From the NCBI GenBank assembly GCA_963681505.1, contig OY811972.1, positions 2,622,163-2,686,162 on the forward strand: a stretch of DNA of 64,000 bases. Reading direction: 5' to 3'. This DNA comes from Eunapius fragilis (Eukaryota; Porifera; Demospongiae; Spongillida; Spongillidae). Positions within the stretch are counted from its first letter, which is position 1. Each line of letters starts with the position of its first letter. Under the pieces are notes generated by a model. That model did no database searches and was not told where the DNA came from. It was given only the letters and a program-made list of their open reading frames with translations. Both the position numbers and the translations under genes were made by a program. Positions 32,568 to 45,300 of the stretch are shown piece by piece.

Positions 32568-32857
32568 CGGTCCTTCGAGCCGGGAACTGATTAAGTGGTA
32601 ACAGAACGGATTATAGAAATGAGCGAGGAGCTGAGCAAGAATCGTGGGTCCGCCAAGAGGATCATATCCCAAGCGCAAGAAACCCTAGAGTCCGGCGAAA
32701 TGAACATCTCAAAGTTGAGCCAATATCTCAAGACTCTAAAGGAGAAAGTCGAAACACTTCGTAAATTGGACGCCGACATCTTGGAAGCCATGGAAGATGG
32801 AGACGAACTTATCACCGAGATAGAACAGGCAGATTTGAACCGAGAGATAATAGAACT

Positions 32858-35800
32858 TGTGATGTATGCATGTATGCCAATCGCTGGGTGTATCGCGTGA
32901 CTCAATGATTATTCATTATCTTGGAAATTACCGAGATATGGCGAACAACATGCATGCCTATATCTGTGTGCATCGATACTTAACAGTGGCGACCAGAGTG
33001 GGATCCACAGCGAAAAAGAATGGCACAGGCACATATTGGAAGGACAGAAGAGTTTGATAGCGTGTCGGATGACTGGACGAGTTATCTGGAGCGATTCGAA
33101 CACTATCTTAAGGCAAATAAAGTCAGTAACGATGCCCGCAGGGATGCACTTTTAGCATGTATTGGGAAACAGACATATGCGCTATTGAGAGCTCTTATAG
33201 CGCCTTCCAAATCGGGCGAAAAGTCTTACAAAGAATTGGTGGCGTCGTTGACAGCTCACCTCGCACCTAAGCCACTTCTTATAGCAGAGCGGTACAGGTT
33301 CCACAAAAGGGATCAAAAAGAGGGAGAGACAATTAGAGAGTATGTGGCCTGCTTACAGAAGATGACGGAACATTGCGAATTTGGGGCGAGTCTAACGGAC
33401 ACAATTCGGGATCGGTTGGTTACAGGTATGAGGAATGAAACAATACAGCGCCGCTTACTCTCGGAAGCTAATTTGACCTTCGCGCGGGCCGCAATGGAGA
33501 TAGCTGAAACAGCCGAAAAAGCGGAGAAGGATGCTGCAGAGCTACATCCAAACGTGAAGATTCCAGAGGTACATCAGGTACCGGCTGTTGGCAAACATCC
33601 TGCTAACGTGTATTGTCATAGATGCGGAAGTCACAATCATGGACCTCAGGCATGCAGGTTCATGAAGGAGAGGTGCAGGTTCTGCCAGAAGATGGGTCAT
33701 ATTGAACGAGTGTGCAGAAATAAGGAGCAAGAAAGTGAAAAAGAGAGGCAGAGAGGGAAAAAGAGGAGAGTAAACGAGCTGGATCTGAGTAAAGGAGAGG
33801 GACAGGAGGAGAAGTCTGAAGGAGATATTCCCTTATATTGGGGTGAAGAAGAAAAGGGATTAAAGCAATGGAAGAGTGGGAGACCCATTTCAGTTAAGGT
33901 GGTAATAGAAGGAATCCCCATATGGATGGAGCTGGACACAGGTGCAGCCGTCACACTACTTCCATTTCCAGACTACCAGACGAAGTTTAAGCACATACCC
34001 TTAAGGAAGACAAGAACCCGATTGAAAACATACACAGGAGAACAGGTTGTTCCTAAAGGACAGATAGTGGTGAATGTTGTGAAAGATTCATGTAAAACAA
34101 CCCTGCCACTGGTTGTGGTAGAAGGAAAAGGGCTTCCTCTACTGGGACGAAATTGGTTGGCGAATATCGCCATAAACTGGCAACATATTAAGTCACTGTC
34201 ATCTGTCCCTAAATGCGCTTCTAGCAATGTTACAGAAAGATTGAACACCTTGCTAGCAAAATATCCTAGACTATGAAAAGAAGGGTTGGAAGCAGCTGTT
34301 GGAATTAAAGGAACGTTGACCCTGAAGGAAAGTGCTATTCCGGTATTTTGCAAGGCCCGCCCCATTCCATATGGCATGCGGAAGTTAGTGGAAGCAGAAC
34401 TAGAGAAATTGCAGAAAGATGGAGTGATATCCCCAGTGACCTGGAGTGAATGGGCCACCCCATTAGTGGTAGTTCCAAAAGGAGACGGGAGAGTCAGATT
34501 ATGTGGCGATTTTAAAGTCTCAGTAAATCCAGCATTGAAGATTGACCAATACCCATTGCCAAAAGTAGAGGACATGTTTGCAACCTTGGGGAAAAGTACA
34601 GTATTCTGCAAAGTGGACTTGAAGCTAGCATATTTACAGCTGGAATTGGAGGAGGAAGCAAAAAAGCTGGCAGCCGTGAACACACACAAAGGTCTATTCC
34701 GGTACAACCGCTTACCCTTTGGAATAGCGTCTGCCCCAGCTATCTGGCAGAGAACCATGGACCTCATCTTGCAGGGAATACCCAAGGTGCAGTGCTTAAT
34801 GGATGATATAATTGTAGCTGGTGAAGATGAAGAGGAACATTTAGCATTACTGGAGAAGGTCCTACAACGCCTGGATCAGCGCAACTTGACAGCGAACAAG
34901 GAAAAGTGTAAATTCTTTCAGAAGAGGATAGAATTCTGTGGACACTACATTGATGCTGAGGGGCTGCACAAAACACCGGATAAGATCAAGGCAGTAGAGG
35001 AGGCGCCAAGACCAAGTAACACGACACAATTACGTTCCTTCTTAGGGATGGTAAACTATTATCACCGATTCCTATCTGGACTGGCATCCACCTTGGCTCC
35101 ATTGCACCAGTTACTGCAAGCAGGAGTAAAGTGGAGGTGGACCAGAGAGTGTGAAGAGACATTCAGGAAGGTCAAACAGATGATGGCGTCAGAAACGGTG
35201 CTCACACACTTCAATCCAGAGCTTCCCATGACGGTGGCCTGTGATGCAAGTGCTTATGGCCTAGGGGCGGTGCTATCACATAAAATGCAGGATGGGACAG
35301 AGTGTCCAGTAGCCTTCGCATCAAGGACCTTGTCAGCAGCAGAGAAGAATTACGCACAGATAGACAAAGAAGCCCTGGCTTTGATATGGGGAATAAAGAA
35401 ATTCCATCACTACCTGTACGGACACAACTTCACTCTGATTACAGATCACCAACCTCTAACCACCATCCTGAACCCCAAGAAAGGGTTACCCCCCATGACA
35501 ACAGCTCGCCTACAGAGGTATGCCATATTCCTGCAAGGCTACGACTTTGACATTTGCTTCAGGAATACCTCACTCCATGCTAATGCTGATGCCCTGTCAC
35601 GATTGCCAAGGGAGACCATGGAAGAAGTGGAAATAGATGAAGACGCATCCAGCTCAGTAATGAAGTTGGAACTGTTACCGATCACCGCATCACAACTGAA
35701 AGAAGCCACATGGAATGATCTTACCCTGTCAAAGGTACTGCACTTTAGCAAGCAAGGCTGGCCAAGGAACAGGATTTTCGAGAAAGACGGAAATTTAGCT

Positions 35801-37260
35801 CCTTTCTGGCACAGGAGGATGGAGTTGGCGGTGGAACAGGGATGTCTGCTCTGGGGTGGAAGGACCGTGATCCCCACAAAGCTGCGGAAACAAGTGTTGG
35901 AAGAGCTACACGAAGGCCATTTAGGAGTGGTCAAAATGAAGAGTCTTGCAAGGGGTCTGGTGTGGTGGCCTGGAATAGATAAGGAAATAGAACAGGCGGC
36001 ACAGTCATGCAAGGGGTGCCAGGAGTCCAAGCAAGGCCCCAAGTTAACGCAACTACATCCCTGGGAGCTACCGGATGGGCCATGGAGAAGAATCCACCTT
36101 GATTTTGCAGGCCCAGTGGAAGGGAAGATGTTATTGATAGTAGTTGATGCATACTCAAAATGGCCAGAAGTGGTGATCATGGAAGATACCACAGCAGAGT
36201 CAACAGTTGAGGAAGTAAGAACACTGTTTTCCAGGTGGGGGCTCCCAGAGCAAATGGTGACAGACAACGGGCCACAATTTGTGTCACAATGTTTTGAGAG
36301 GTTTGGAAAGTTGATTCACATTAAGCACACAAAAACAAGTCCATACCACCCAGCAACAAATGGGTTAGCAGAGCGATTTGTACAGACTCTCAAGCAGGCG
36401 ATTCAGGCAACCAGGAAGGAGGAGAGATCTCTTAGACACCGCATATCAAACTTCTTGATAAACTATCGCAATGCAACACATGCCACCATGGAGGAATCCC
36501 CAGCCCAACTGATGCTCAAGAGGGACTTGAGGAGCCGTCTGCATCTACTGTGACCAAGTTTGGAAGAGACAGTGAGTAAGAACCAGGCAAAGCAAATCGA
36601 ATCAAGACCTGGAGCTGCTGAAAGAAACTTTGAAGTTGGGGATACAGTAGTAGTTCGGGACTATCGTCCGACAGCTGAATCGAGATGGATACAAGGAGTG
36701 GTGGAGGCCAAATATGGGTCAAAGACATACCTCGTGCGGTTAAAAGGGGGAGGCGTATGGAAGCGACACGCTGACCAGATAATGAAAGACCTAAGCTTCA
36801 GAGAACTGCCCCAAGAACCTCAACGAGAGGAGGTAAAACAGGAAGTAACACCTTCACGGGACAAAGATGAAGCAGGCAGCCAGCAGGGAAGACGAAAAGA
36901 AAGCTTCCAAACCAATCCACCACAGGAAGGACTGGGGATCGCCTCCAACCCTGAAACAGAGGTAGAAGACAGAGCCCACTCAAGAGGGACTAAAACAATT
37001 CCAGAGGGCAAACAAGCAGAAGGTGAAGTAGAGGAGGAATCAGAGAGCTCATGTGAACAATCACCACCACCCAGAGGAACAAAGAGTGGAAGGGCAGTAA
37101 AGAGACCAAATAGATTTACAGACAATTAAAGGGGGAAAAGATGTGATGTATGCATGTATGCCAATCGCTGGGTGTATCGCGTGACTCAATGATTATTGGA
37201 AATTACCGAGATATGGCGAACAACGTGCATGCCTAGATCTGTGTGCATCGATACTTAACA
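32858..37260 (+). mobile_element. Ty3/gypsy LTR retroelement 1 (fossil), nested in BEL
   Basis: The LTRs are 128 bp (32858-32985) and 119 bp (37142-37260), starting TGTGATGTATGC and ending CTTAACA. They differ by about two substitutions and one short indel. The 5-bp target duplication GAACT is at 32853-32857 and 37261-37265. TGGCGACCAGAGTGGGA just inside the 5' LTR is the likely primer-binding region, and AAAGGGGGAAAAGA before the 3' LTR is the polypurine tract. Parts: gag with two zinc knuckles (to about 33720), protease (about 33890-34180), reverse transcriptase (about 34350-34980, with LMDDIIVAG), RNase H (about 35000-35600), integrase (about 35880-36500) and a charged tail. It is broken, with about two breaks. 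Confidence 0.93.
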
Positions 37261-37401
37261 GAACTCGCCATCCTCGATATTGAAGCCGCGCTACAGTCAG
37301 GTGAAGGGAGCAAGGGCGTTGATCAACCGAATCATATATCGTCTAACAATGTACAGCACGCATCGGGTGATACGTCATCGCCGCCAGTTAACGACACTAC
37401 G

Positions 37402-37569
37402 TGTAACAAGTATTGTATTACCAGTAAAAGGGTCTTACACGAGACTGACTCATACATAAAGACATACAGGGTATTATATAGTCTCAGAAAGTTCTAGAAT
37501 GTTCTAGCAGGCTTCATCTTGCATGACTGGCAATTAGCAGTAGATGTGTTAATAATGACCTCTGTTACA
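37402..37569 (-). repeat. 3' LTR of gypsy element 2
   Basis: 168 bp, apparently identical to 42175-42342. Target duplication TACG lies on its left. Confidence 0.95.
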
Positions 37570-37604
37570 TAATTCCCCCCTCCAAGCCTTGCGTCCCTGC
37601 AAGG

Positions 37605-40600
37605 TTAATGGCCATTATCTCTGTATCTCAATGGTGGTTGTCTGTTTCTGGGAGGATTCCTTCTCAGTGGCTCTGGTGGTGCTAGATCAGGTGCAGCATC
37701 TTGTAACGCAACATTGGGGTCATTTAGGACATCAGGGCCCTGCACTTCTATTATGTCATCCTCATGAACGACTTCCTGTTGTGTTGCATCTTGGTCCTGC
37801 TCTACATACGCAAAGCACTCCGCGCTGTTGGGCTTGGAGGAGCTTGCTTCACTGTTTGTGTGCGCTTGGATGGCAGGCAAATCAGGGTTGCTGTAGCACA
37901 GCTTCAGCCGATTTCTATGAACAATTTGGCACTTTGCTCCACCAATTATTTGTATTTTGTAATTTACAGAGCTCAGTTTGTCAACAACTGTATAAGGTCC
38001 TCGCCATAGGGAGGCCAATTTTCTAGTTGTACCTGTTTTCACAGCTGGGACATACAACCACACTCTATCTCCTACTTGCAATTGACCTTCCCCAGTGCTT
38101 AGCTTATCAGCTTCTTGTTTTTGGCGTTGGTGAGCAACATCCAGGTGTTTACGTACTGAAGAGAATGCGGCTCGAAGTGACTGTTGCAATCTCTGGACAT
38201 AACTTGGCAACTCCTTCTGTTCCTCACCTTGCCCCAACATCACATCGATTGGCAGTGTAGGTGAGCGACCAAACATAACCAGGAAGGGGGTGTATCCTGT
38301 AGAATCATGGATAGCAGTACGATATGCAAATAATGCATTTTGTATATGCTCATCCCAATCTCTTTGATGGTCAGCAATAACCTTTGCTAGCATTGATTCA
38401 AGAGTACGATTGAACCGTTCTACCTGGCCATTTCCCTCTGGGTGGTATGCTGTGGTTTGTGTCCTATTAATGCCCAGTGTTGCACAAAGAGATTTAATTA
38501 CCTCACTCACAAGGTTGGCCCCCTGATCACTGTGTAGATACCGTGGTACCCCATAACGGCACACAATCTCATTCACCAACACTTTAGCTAGAGTGACACT
38601 GTCAGTTTTGGCCAAAGGAAAGGCTTCTACCCATTTGGTGAAAAGATCGGTCACTACCAGGATGTATTTATTTCCACAGGAAGAGGTAGGCAAGGGGCCC
38701 ATAATATCCCATGACAGCTTTTCAAATGGATAGTTGCTCTTGATGGTACCAATAGGCGAATGCTGTTTAGGGACTGGATTGTTCCTCTTCTGACAACGAT
38801 CACACTGCTGTATAGCATTCTTGACATCAAGGTCACACCCAGGCCAGTAGAAACGCTCTCTCAGCTTTTCTAGAGTTTTGTGAACACCCAAATGCCCTGA
38901 CTTGTCATGCAACTGCTCAATGACAAGTGGCCGCAAGGTAACTGGTACTACTACTTGAGGGGGGTGGCTACCACCAATCAAGAGACGACACAAAACACCA
39001 TCATTCATTAAGTACCTGTACTTCCCTCTCTTATCTGTCGACTCCCCATTTTTTAGCGCCTCGATGATCTGAGAAGTGTACACATCTTTGACCTGTTCTT
39101 GCCTTAGCTTCTCTGTGTCTTCAATGCAGGTTATTCCACACACCTCTCTCACCTTATCATCATGTAACTGGGACTGTGGTGGATCCTCCGTACCTTGTGG
39201 TCTTCGTGACAGGCCATCAGCATTCCCATTATTTCTGCCTGGTCTGTACAGCACCTTCATATCAAACTGCTGCAGGAAAAGAAGCCATCTAGTTATACGT
39301 CCCCCTGTGTCCTTGAGACCCTGGAGAGAGGTTAGTGGGTTATGGTCAGTAAACAAGGTGAAGGTTCGGCCATACAGGTATGGGTAAAATTCTTTAACAG
39401 CTGCAACGACTGCTAAAGCTTCCCTCTCCACAGTTGAATAATTACGCTCAGCCTTATTCAACTGACGACTCCAGTAAGATATGACCCTCTCAACACCATT
39501 GATTTTCTGACTAAGGACACCGCCTACTGCAAACTCTGAAGCATCAGTTGCTAAGATGAATGGTTGCTGAAAGCAAGGGTAGGCCAAAATTGGTGACATT
39601 GTGAGCTTTTGCTTCAACAGTGAAAATGCATCGTCGCATTCATTACTCCACTTGTAGCCTCCAGCTGTTTTCCGAGTGAGCTTGTGGAGGGGTTCAGCAA
39701 TAGCAGAATAGCCTTCAATGAATCGCCGATAGTAGTTTGCTAAACCAAGGAAATGGCGCAGTTCTTTGATGTTGTGGGGAGCAGGATACATCGAGACAGC
39801 TCTCAATTTTTCTGGATCAGCTTGGACTCCTTGCTGGGAGACAATGTGCCCCAGGTAGCATATCTGGTTTTGAGCAAAATGGCACTTGCTAGGCTTAAGT
39901 CTAAGTCCTGCTGCAGCCAAATGTTCAAGAACAGTTTGTAACCGTTCCAAATGTTGCGGAAATGTGGCACTAAACACAATGATGTCATCTATGTATATCA
40001 AGCCCTGTTCATATGTCAACCCAGCCAGAACACACTCCATAAGTCTTTGAAATGTTGCTGGGGCATTGGTGAGCCCAAAAGGCATTACGTTAAACTCGTA
40101 GTGCCCACCCTGTGTTGAGAACGCAGTCTTCTCCTTGTCCAGATCTGCCATTTCAACTTGCCAATACCCCGATGCTAAGTCAAGAGTAGAAAAGAATCGA
40201 GATCCCGAAAGTGATTCCAGAGTGGCATCTATCCTTGGCAGTGGATAAGCATCCTTGTGTGTTACCGCATTAAGCTTCCTGTAATCAATACAGAACCTCC
40301 ATTTCCCATCCTTTTTCTTTGCCATCACAACTGGAGATGACCATGGGCTGTTGCTCTTCTGAATCACACCTTGTTCCAGCATCTTCTGGATCTCTGTTCT
40401 CACTGTACTCTGAAGTGCAAATGGAATTCTGCGTAGTGGTTGTCGGATCGGTGGCCCATCAGTCTTGATTGTGTGTTTCACTACTGAAGTCCGACCAAGA
40501 GGACCTTTCTCTGTTGCAAATAGTGTGCGGAATTTCCATATGAGCTGTTTCAACTTTTCTTGCTGAGAATGGTCCAAGTTAGCCCCAGTCAGATCAACAT

Positions 40601-42152
40601 CTGGCATTGTGTCACTCTCTAACCCACTAGTATCATCTTTGTTCACAGTCATCACAATTGCACTAGAATTGAAACTAGCCACTGTAGTACCCGAATGCAA
40701 AGTAATCGATTCATGTCCCGTATTAATAACTTGCACAACTACTCCATTACATCGGTCTACTGTATTCAAGCTTCTTGCAATCAGTAATCTACCCTGACCC
40801 TTGTAATCGGGCTCCAGTAGCCCTTCTTGTCCTAAAATCACGCCAGGGTATTGGATTCTGCAACTAATTAGCCGTTTGGATCGCGCTGGTATTTGAGTAG
40901 TTTCGGGGACTGTGACTGTGGCTATGATCGGTGTAAGAGTTGTTGCTGGTGCTATTAACGGCAGTGAACTACGCGTTGTGTTTAGCGACAGCGTATTCCT
41001 AACACAGTCAATTACTGCCCCATATTGCGTAAGAAAGTCCACCCCCAGCAAGCAGTCAACGGTAAGTTTTCGAACAACTACAAATGAGTGCGTATTAACG
41101 AAATCACCAATGGTAATCGAAATATTAACACGGCCTATGACATCTAGTGGACTGCCATTCGCTCCGACGGTGAGTAGCGTAGTCTTGTCAATTTCTGAAC
41201 GACTGCTGGAAGGTAAAATGTCGAGAGTAACCACAGAGACCGCGGCGCCCGAGTCTACCAAAAAATCAATTGGTCTCTCCCCCAATAACCCGCGCACGCG
41301 AAGCGTAGTGTGATCTACTCCACATACCTTAACTGGGTCTTCCTCTTCTGAATCGCCGCGATAGGGTCCTTGACGGCGTGGTCGCTCCGAATTTCGGGGC
41401 TCACTAGTTGGGCAGTTGCGGCTGATGTGTCCCAGTTTATGGCACGTAAAGCACCGTCGGCGATCGCGACGTTGTGCCTCGTCCGTCTTTCTTCGCTCAG
41501 CCAAACCAGACTCCAAACTCTGCAAACGAATCAGCATCTCGCTCATCAGCTTTTGAAGCTCGCGCGGGTCTTCACACTTCTCTGCAGCTGGAGGCGTCGT
41601 TTTCGTACGAACCACTTGCACAGGTGTTTCGTGCTTCTCACTCCCTTGAAATGCAAGGGCGCGCTCGACGGCCAACGCCTCCTTCAGTGCATCCTCCGGT
41701 TTGTTCGGGGTCCCCTTTAGCAAGATGTGTCTGGTGATCTCCGGACGAAAACCGCCGAGGAACCCCTGCAGCAGAACGGCAGACTTTGTTGTATCCTCGT
41801 TGGGGTAGGCCTCTTTAAACAACCTCGTTAGATCTATCTCGTAGTCCCTAACTGACTCGTAGGCGCCTTGCTTGCGCTCCGAGAACGCCTTAGCGGAGGT
41901 CAACGAGTCCCGCGTTATGCCTGCTCTGTCACTCAAAGCTTGTTTCAGCTTCGTCAGAGTTTCTTTCTCCTCCGCGCTGAGGGAAATGAATATTTCCACC
42001 AGTTTCCCACGAAGTAGTGCAGGGAGCATAAGGAGCTTCTTCTCATCATCCCATTTACTGGCAGCCGCAACCAAATGGAACCTGGTCCAAGAACGTTCAA
42101 AATCATCGGTAGTAATTTCCGGGAGAGGTAGGCTTGACGTCGAGGTTGCCAT
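37605..42152 (-). CDS. Gag-pol polyprotein of gypsy element 2 (1515 aa)
   Basis: A single long frame with the Ty3/gypsy domain order. It has a gag region, one CCHC zinc knuckle (CFTCHKLGHISRNC, about residue 233), an aspartic protease (VDSGAAVSV, about 300), a reverse transcriptase (from about 618, YIDDIIVF near 718), RNase H (ATDASEFAVGG, about 863), and an integrase with an HHCC finger (from about 1085) and a catalytic core (about 1149-1245). No chromodomain is evident. In this family the polyprotein is cut by its own protease, the enzymes copy element RNA into DNA inside particles, and the integrase inserts it. Confidence 0.95.
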   Translation of the reverse strand: MATSTSSLPLPEITTDDFERSWTRFHLVAAASKWDDEKKLLMLPALLRGKLVEIFISLSAEEKETLTKLKQALSDRAGITRDSLTSAKAFSERKQGAYESVRDYEIDLTRLFKEAYPNEDTTKSAVLLQGFLGGFRPEITRHILLKGTPNKPEDALKEALAVERALAFQGSEKHETPVQVVRTKTTPPAAEKCEDPRELQKLMSEMLIRLQSLESGLAERRKTDEAQRRDRRRCFTCHKLGHISRNCPTSEPRNSERPRRQGPYRGDSEEEDPVKVCGVDHTTLRVRGLLGERPIDFLVDSGAAVSVVTLDILPSSSRSEIDKTTLLTVGANGSPLDVIGRVNISITIGDFVNTHSFVVVRKLTVDCLLGVDFLTQYGAVIDCVRNTLSLNTTRSSLPLIAPATTLTPIIATVTVPETTQIPARSKRLISCRIQYPGVILGQEGLLEPDYKGQGRLLIARSLNTVDRCNGVVVQVINTGHESITLHSGTTVASFNSSAIVMTVNKDDTSGLESDTMPDVDLTGANLDHSQQEKLKQLIWKFRTLFATEKGPLGRTSVVKHTIKTDGPPIRQPLRRIPFALQSTVRTEIQKMLEQGVIQKSNSPWSSPVVMAKKKDGKWRFCIDYRKLNAVTHKDAYPLPRIDATLESLSGSRFFSTLDLASGYWQVEMADLDKEKTAFSTQGGHYEFNVMPFGLTNAPATFQRLMECVLAGLTYEQGLIYIDDIIVFSATFPQHLERLQTVLEHLAAAGLRLKPSKCHFAQNQICYLGHIVSQQGVQADPEKLRAVSMYPAPHNIKELRHFLGLANYYRRFIEGYSAIAEPLHKLTRKTAGGYKWSNECDDAFSLLKQKLTMSPILAYPCFQQPFILATDASEFAVGGVLSQKINGVERVISYWSRQLNKAERNYSTVEREALAVVAAVKEFYPYLYGRTFTLFTDHNPLTSLQGLKDTGGRITRWLLFLQQFDMKVLYRPGRNNGNADGLSRRPQGTEDPPQSQLHDDKVREVCGITCIEDTEKLRQEQVKDVYTSQIIEALKNGESTDKRGKYRYLMNDGVLCRLLIGGSHPPQVVVPVTLRPLVIEQLHDKSGHLGVHKTLEKLRERFYWPGCDLDVKNAIQQCDRCQKRNNPVPKQHSPIGTIKSNYPFEKLSWDIMGPLPTSSCGNKYILVVTDLFTKWVEAFPLAKTDSVTLAKVLVNEIVCRYGVPRYLHSDQGANLVSEVIKSLCATLGINRTQTTAYHPEGNGQVERFNRTLESMLAKVIADHQRDWDEHIQNALFAYRTAIHDSTGYTPFLVMFGRSPTLPIDVMLGQGEEQKELPSYVQRLQQSLRAAFSSVRKHLDVAHQRQKQEADKLSTGEGQLQVGDRVWLYVPAVKTGTTRKLASLWRGPYTVVDKLSSVNYKIQIIGGAKCQIVHRNRLKLCYSNPDLPAIQAHTNSEASSSKPNSAECFAYVEQDQDATQQEVVHEDDIIEVQGPDVLNDPNVALQDAAPDLAPPEPLRRNPPRNRQPPLRYRDNGH

Positions 42153-42174
42153 CCTATTTCACCGCTGCCACCAA

Positions 42175-42342
42175 TGTAACAAGTATTGTATTACCAGTAA
42201 AAGGGTCTTACACGAGACTGACTCATACATAAAGACATACAGGGTATTATATAGTCTCAGAAAGTTCTAGAATGTTCTAGCAGGCTTCATCTTGCATGAC
42301 TGGCAATTAGCAGTAGATGTGTTAATAATGACCTCTGTTACA
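42175..42342 (-). repeat. 5' LTR of gypsy element 2
   Basis: 168 bp, followed on the plus strand by the TACG target duplication at 42343-42346. Confidence 0.95.
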
Positions 42343-45300
42343 TACGCATCAACGTGTTGACGCAAATTTCGAGAGGGACGAATCCGCTTCATCACGCGAT
42401 GAAGGACAGACGGTACATCACCAGAAAGCAAGGCTACCTAAACTGGAACTGAAAAGATTTGAAGGAGAACTGACGACATGGACATCGTTCTGGGACTCCT
42501 TTGAAGCAGCCATACACAACAATGAGCAGCTTTCATCTAACTATTTGAGAACACTTCTGGAAGGCCCAGCAGCGGCAGCAGTTGCAGGCTTAACTCTGAC
42601 CTCTTCAAACTATAGGGAAGCAGTAGCTATATTGAAGAAGCGGTTTGGTAACAAACAGCTGATCATCTCTACTCACATGGATATGCTCATGAACCTCGAG
42701 GGCGTCTCATCAGGCCACAACCTTAAGGCAATTCGGGAGTTGCACAACCAAGTTGAATCACATGTGAGGAGCCTACAGTCTCTTGGAGTTCCATCTTCTT
42801 CGTTTGGTGCAATGCTCGCATCAGTTATCATGAACAAGCTACCTCATGAGTTACGTCTAGCAGTCAGTAAGAAGATAACTGATGGTGAATGGAATTTAGA
42901 ACGTGTGAGGACGATCGTAAAGAGGGAACTAGACGCAAGAGAAAGAGCAGCAGCAAGTGCCAAACCTGTGCAAAAGGCTGCAGGCAGAGGTCATCCACCC
43001 ACTGCATCAGCCCTTCTGTCCAGTGGTAATTCTCCTTCATGTTCATTTTGTGGCCAGCCTCATTTTTCGGTAAACTGTGAGGTGGTATCCGATGTGGGAG
43101 AAAGAAAGCAGTCGTTAAGGAAGAGCGGAAGATGCTTTACGTGCTTACGGAAAGGACACCTAGGAAAGGACTGTCGATCATGCAAGAACTGTCAGAGTTG
43201 TGGAGGAAGGCACCATGTAAGTATCTGTCTCAAGGGCAAACCCCAATCACAAGGACCCCCAAAATTGACAGGGAGTCACCAGTTGAGTCTGAACACCTCA
43301 AGTGGATCAACATCAAATCCTGGTGGAAGTCCTCAAACGTCCCTTTCATTATTCGTGAGCACCAAAGTGCCCGTATTGCTTCAAACAGCTCGGGTCAAGG
43401 TCAGAGCTTCTGGTCAATCGGTACCTGTAATCGAAACAAGAATTCTATTCGACAGTGGTAGCCAGAGGTCCTACATCTCTAGCCAGCTGAGTGAAGCACT
43501 CGGATTGAAGGAAGAGCAAAAGGAGACACTACTTGTGAAGGCCTTTGGCACAGAAGGAAGACTTCAAGTGTGCAGTGTAGTCAGTCTTAGGGCGGAAACA
43601 AGGGCAGGATCGGATATAACATTATCTTTGCTCACCATTCCGACCATCTGTGGGCCCATAACTGGACAGCCGATCACCCGTGCAATGGAACGCTTTCCAC
43701 ATTTAACTGGGTTGGAGCTAGCTGATTCAGGTGGTCCGAATGAAAGTCTAGAGATTGGCATTCTGATTGGAGTGGACCAATACTGGGGCGTTGTTACGGG
43801 AAAGATTGTGCGAGGTAGATCAGGTCCATCAGCCATGCAGACATGTTTTGGTTGGGTTCTCTCAGGTCCCGTTCCTGGTGTTATTGCTGAATCACATGTG
43901 ACATGCTCAAACATCTCTCATGTACTAACAGCAGAGACACATTCATCACGGCAAGAGCTTATCTGTCTGGAGAAGAAGTTACAAGCGTTTTGGGACCTCG
44001 ACACATTAGGAATCAAGGAGGGCGAAGAATCTGTGTACGAGAGATTTCTTGAAGATGTATCTTTCCGTGATGGTCGCTATTGCGTACGGCTACCTTGGAA
44101 ATCTCCACGCATCATGCTGCCAGACAACCTTGAACTTAGCCAGAGGCGACTCTACAATCTGCTTAAGAGACTACAGCAATCACCACACATCCTAACCCAG
44201 TATGATGAGATTATTCGAGACCAGCTCAGACAAGGCATAGTGGAAGCAGTTGATCCTTCTGATGCTGGACCCATTGGAGCAACGCACTACCTTCCTCATC
44301 ATGCTGTAATAAGGGAGGATAAGCTAACAACGAAGCTGCGCATCGTTTATGATGCATCGGCAAGGAGCAGTGGACCGTCTCTGAATGATTGTTTGTATGC
44401 AGGGCCAACCTTCAGCCAGAACATTTTGGACATTCTTCTGAGATTTCGTCTCTTTCGAGTAGCTGTGACTGCCGATGTAGAGAAGGCCTTTCTCATGGTG
44501 TCTGTAGCAGAAGAAGACCGCAATGCTTTGAGATTTCTGTGGGTAGAGGACATCAAGGCACAACTTCCTAGACTAGCTGTCATGCGCTTCACCAGAGTAG
44601 TATTAGGAGTATTGGCAAGCCCGTTCCTTCTCAACGCAACAATTAGAAAGCATGTTGAAGGCTACAGAGACGGTGATTACTCCTTTGTTGAGAAATTCAA
44701 TCGTTCCATCTATGTGGACGATCTCACATTTGGAGGGAAGTCTTGAAGCCGAGGCACTTGAACTGTACGAGAAGTCAAGACAATGTTTGAGACAAGCGGG
44801 ATTCACACTCAGGAAATTCATGTCCAACTCTACAACTCTCCAGGCACACATATCTTCTCAGGACAGCTATGGAGTTCAGGTTCCGCAGCGTGAACATGTA
44901 ACTTGTGATGAAGAATCATACACAAAGAACACCTTGGGAGAAAGACTGGATCTTCCGGAATGTGTTAAGGTGCTGGGAGATTAATGGAAACCAGCTGAAG
45001 ACGTTCTTGTCTGTGACCTCAACGACCTTTACAAAGTAGCTGTTACCATGCATCCTACCAAGAGGAATGTTATAGGCCTCTCTGCACGTGTGTATGACCC
45101 GATGGGTATTCTTTCGCCTTGGACTGTATGCTTCAAGCTACTTTTCCAGGATATATGTGCAGCGCGATTAGACTGGGATGATCAACTAGAAGGGGAGATA
45201 TTGATGAAGTGGAAGACGTTGCTGTCAAGGATGCAAGAACCGCTCCTTCTCCACATTCCAAGGTGCTACTTCCACGACATTGAAGAACCTTACTCCTGTG

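Larger units (their letters stand above)
37402..42342 (-). mobile_element. Ty3/gypsy LTR retroelement 2, nested in BEL, looks whole
   Basis: The LTRs are 168 bp (37402-37569 and 42175-42342) and appear identical by eye, so the insertion is very recent. The target duplication is TACG (37398-37401, 42343-42346). The element reads on the minus strand. The polypurine tract GGAGGGGGGAATT lies beside the 3' LTR (37570-37583), and a TGGTGGCAGCGG primer-binding region lies beside the 5' LTR (about 42160-42174). One uninterrupted gag-pol frame fills the interior. No breaks were seen. Confidence 0.95.

Noticed and set aside
35539-36267. 242-codon minus-strand frame inside gypsy element 1
   Set aside because: It is the antisense shadow of the RNase H/integrase region.
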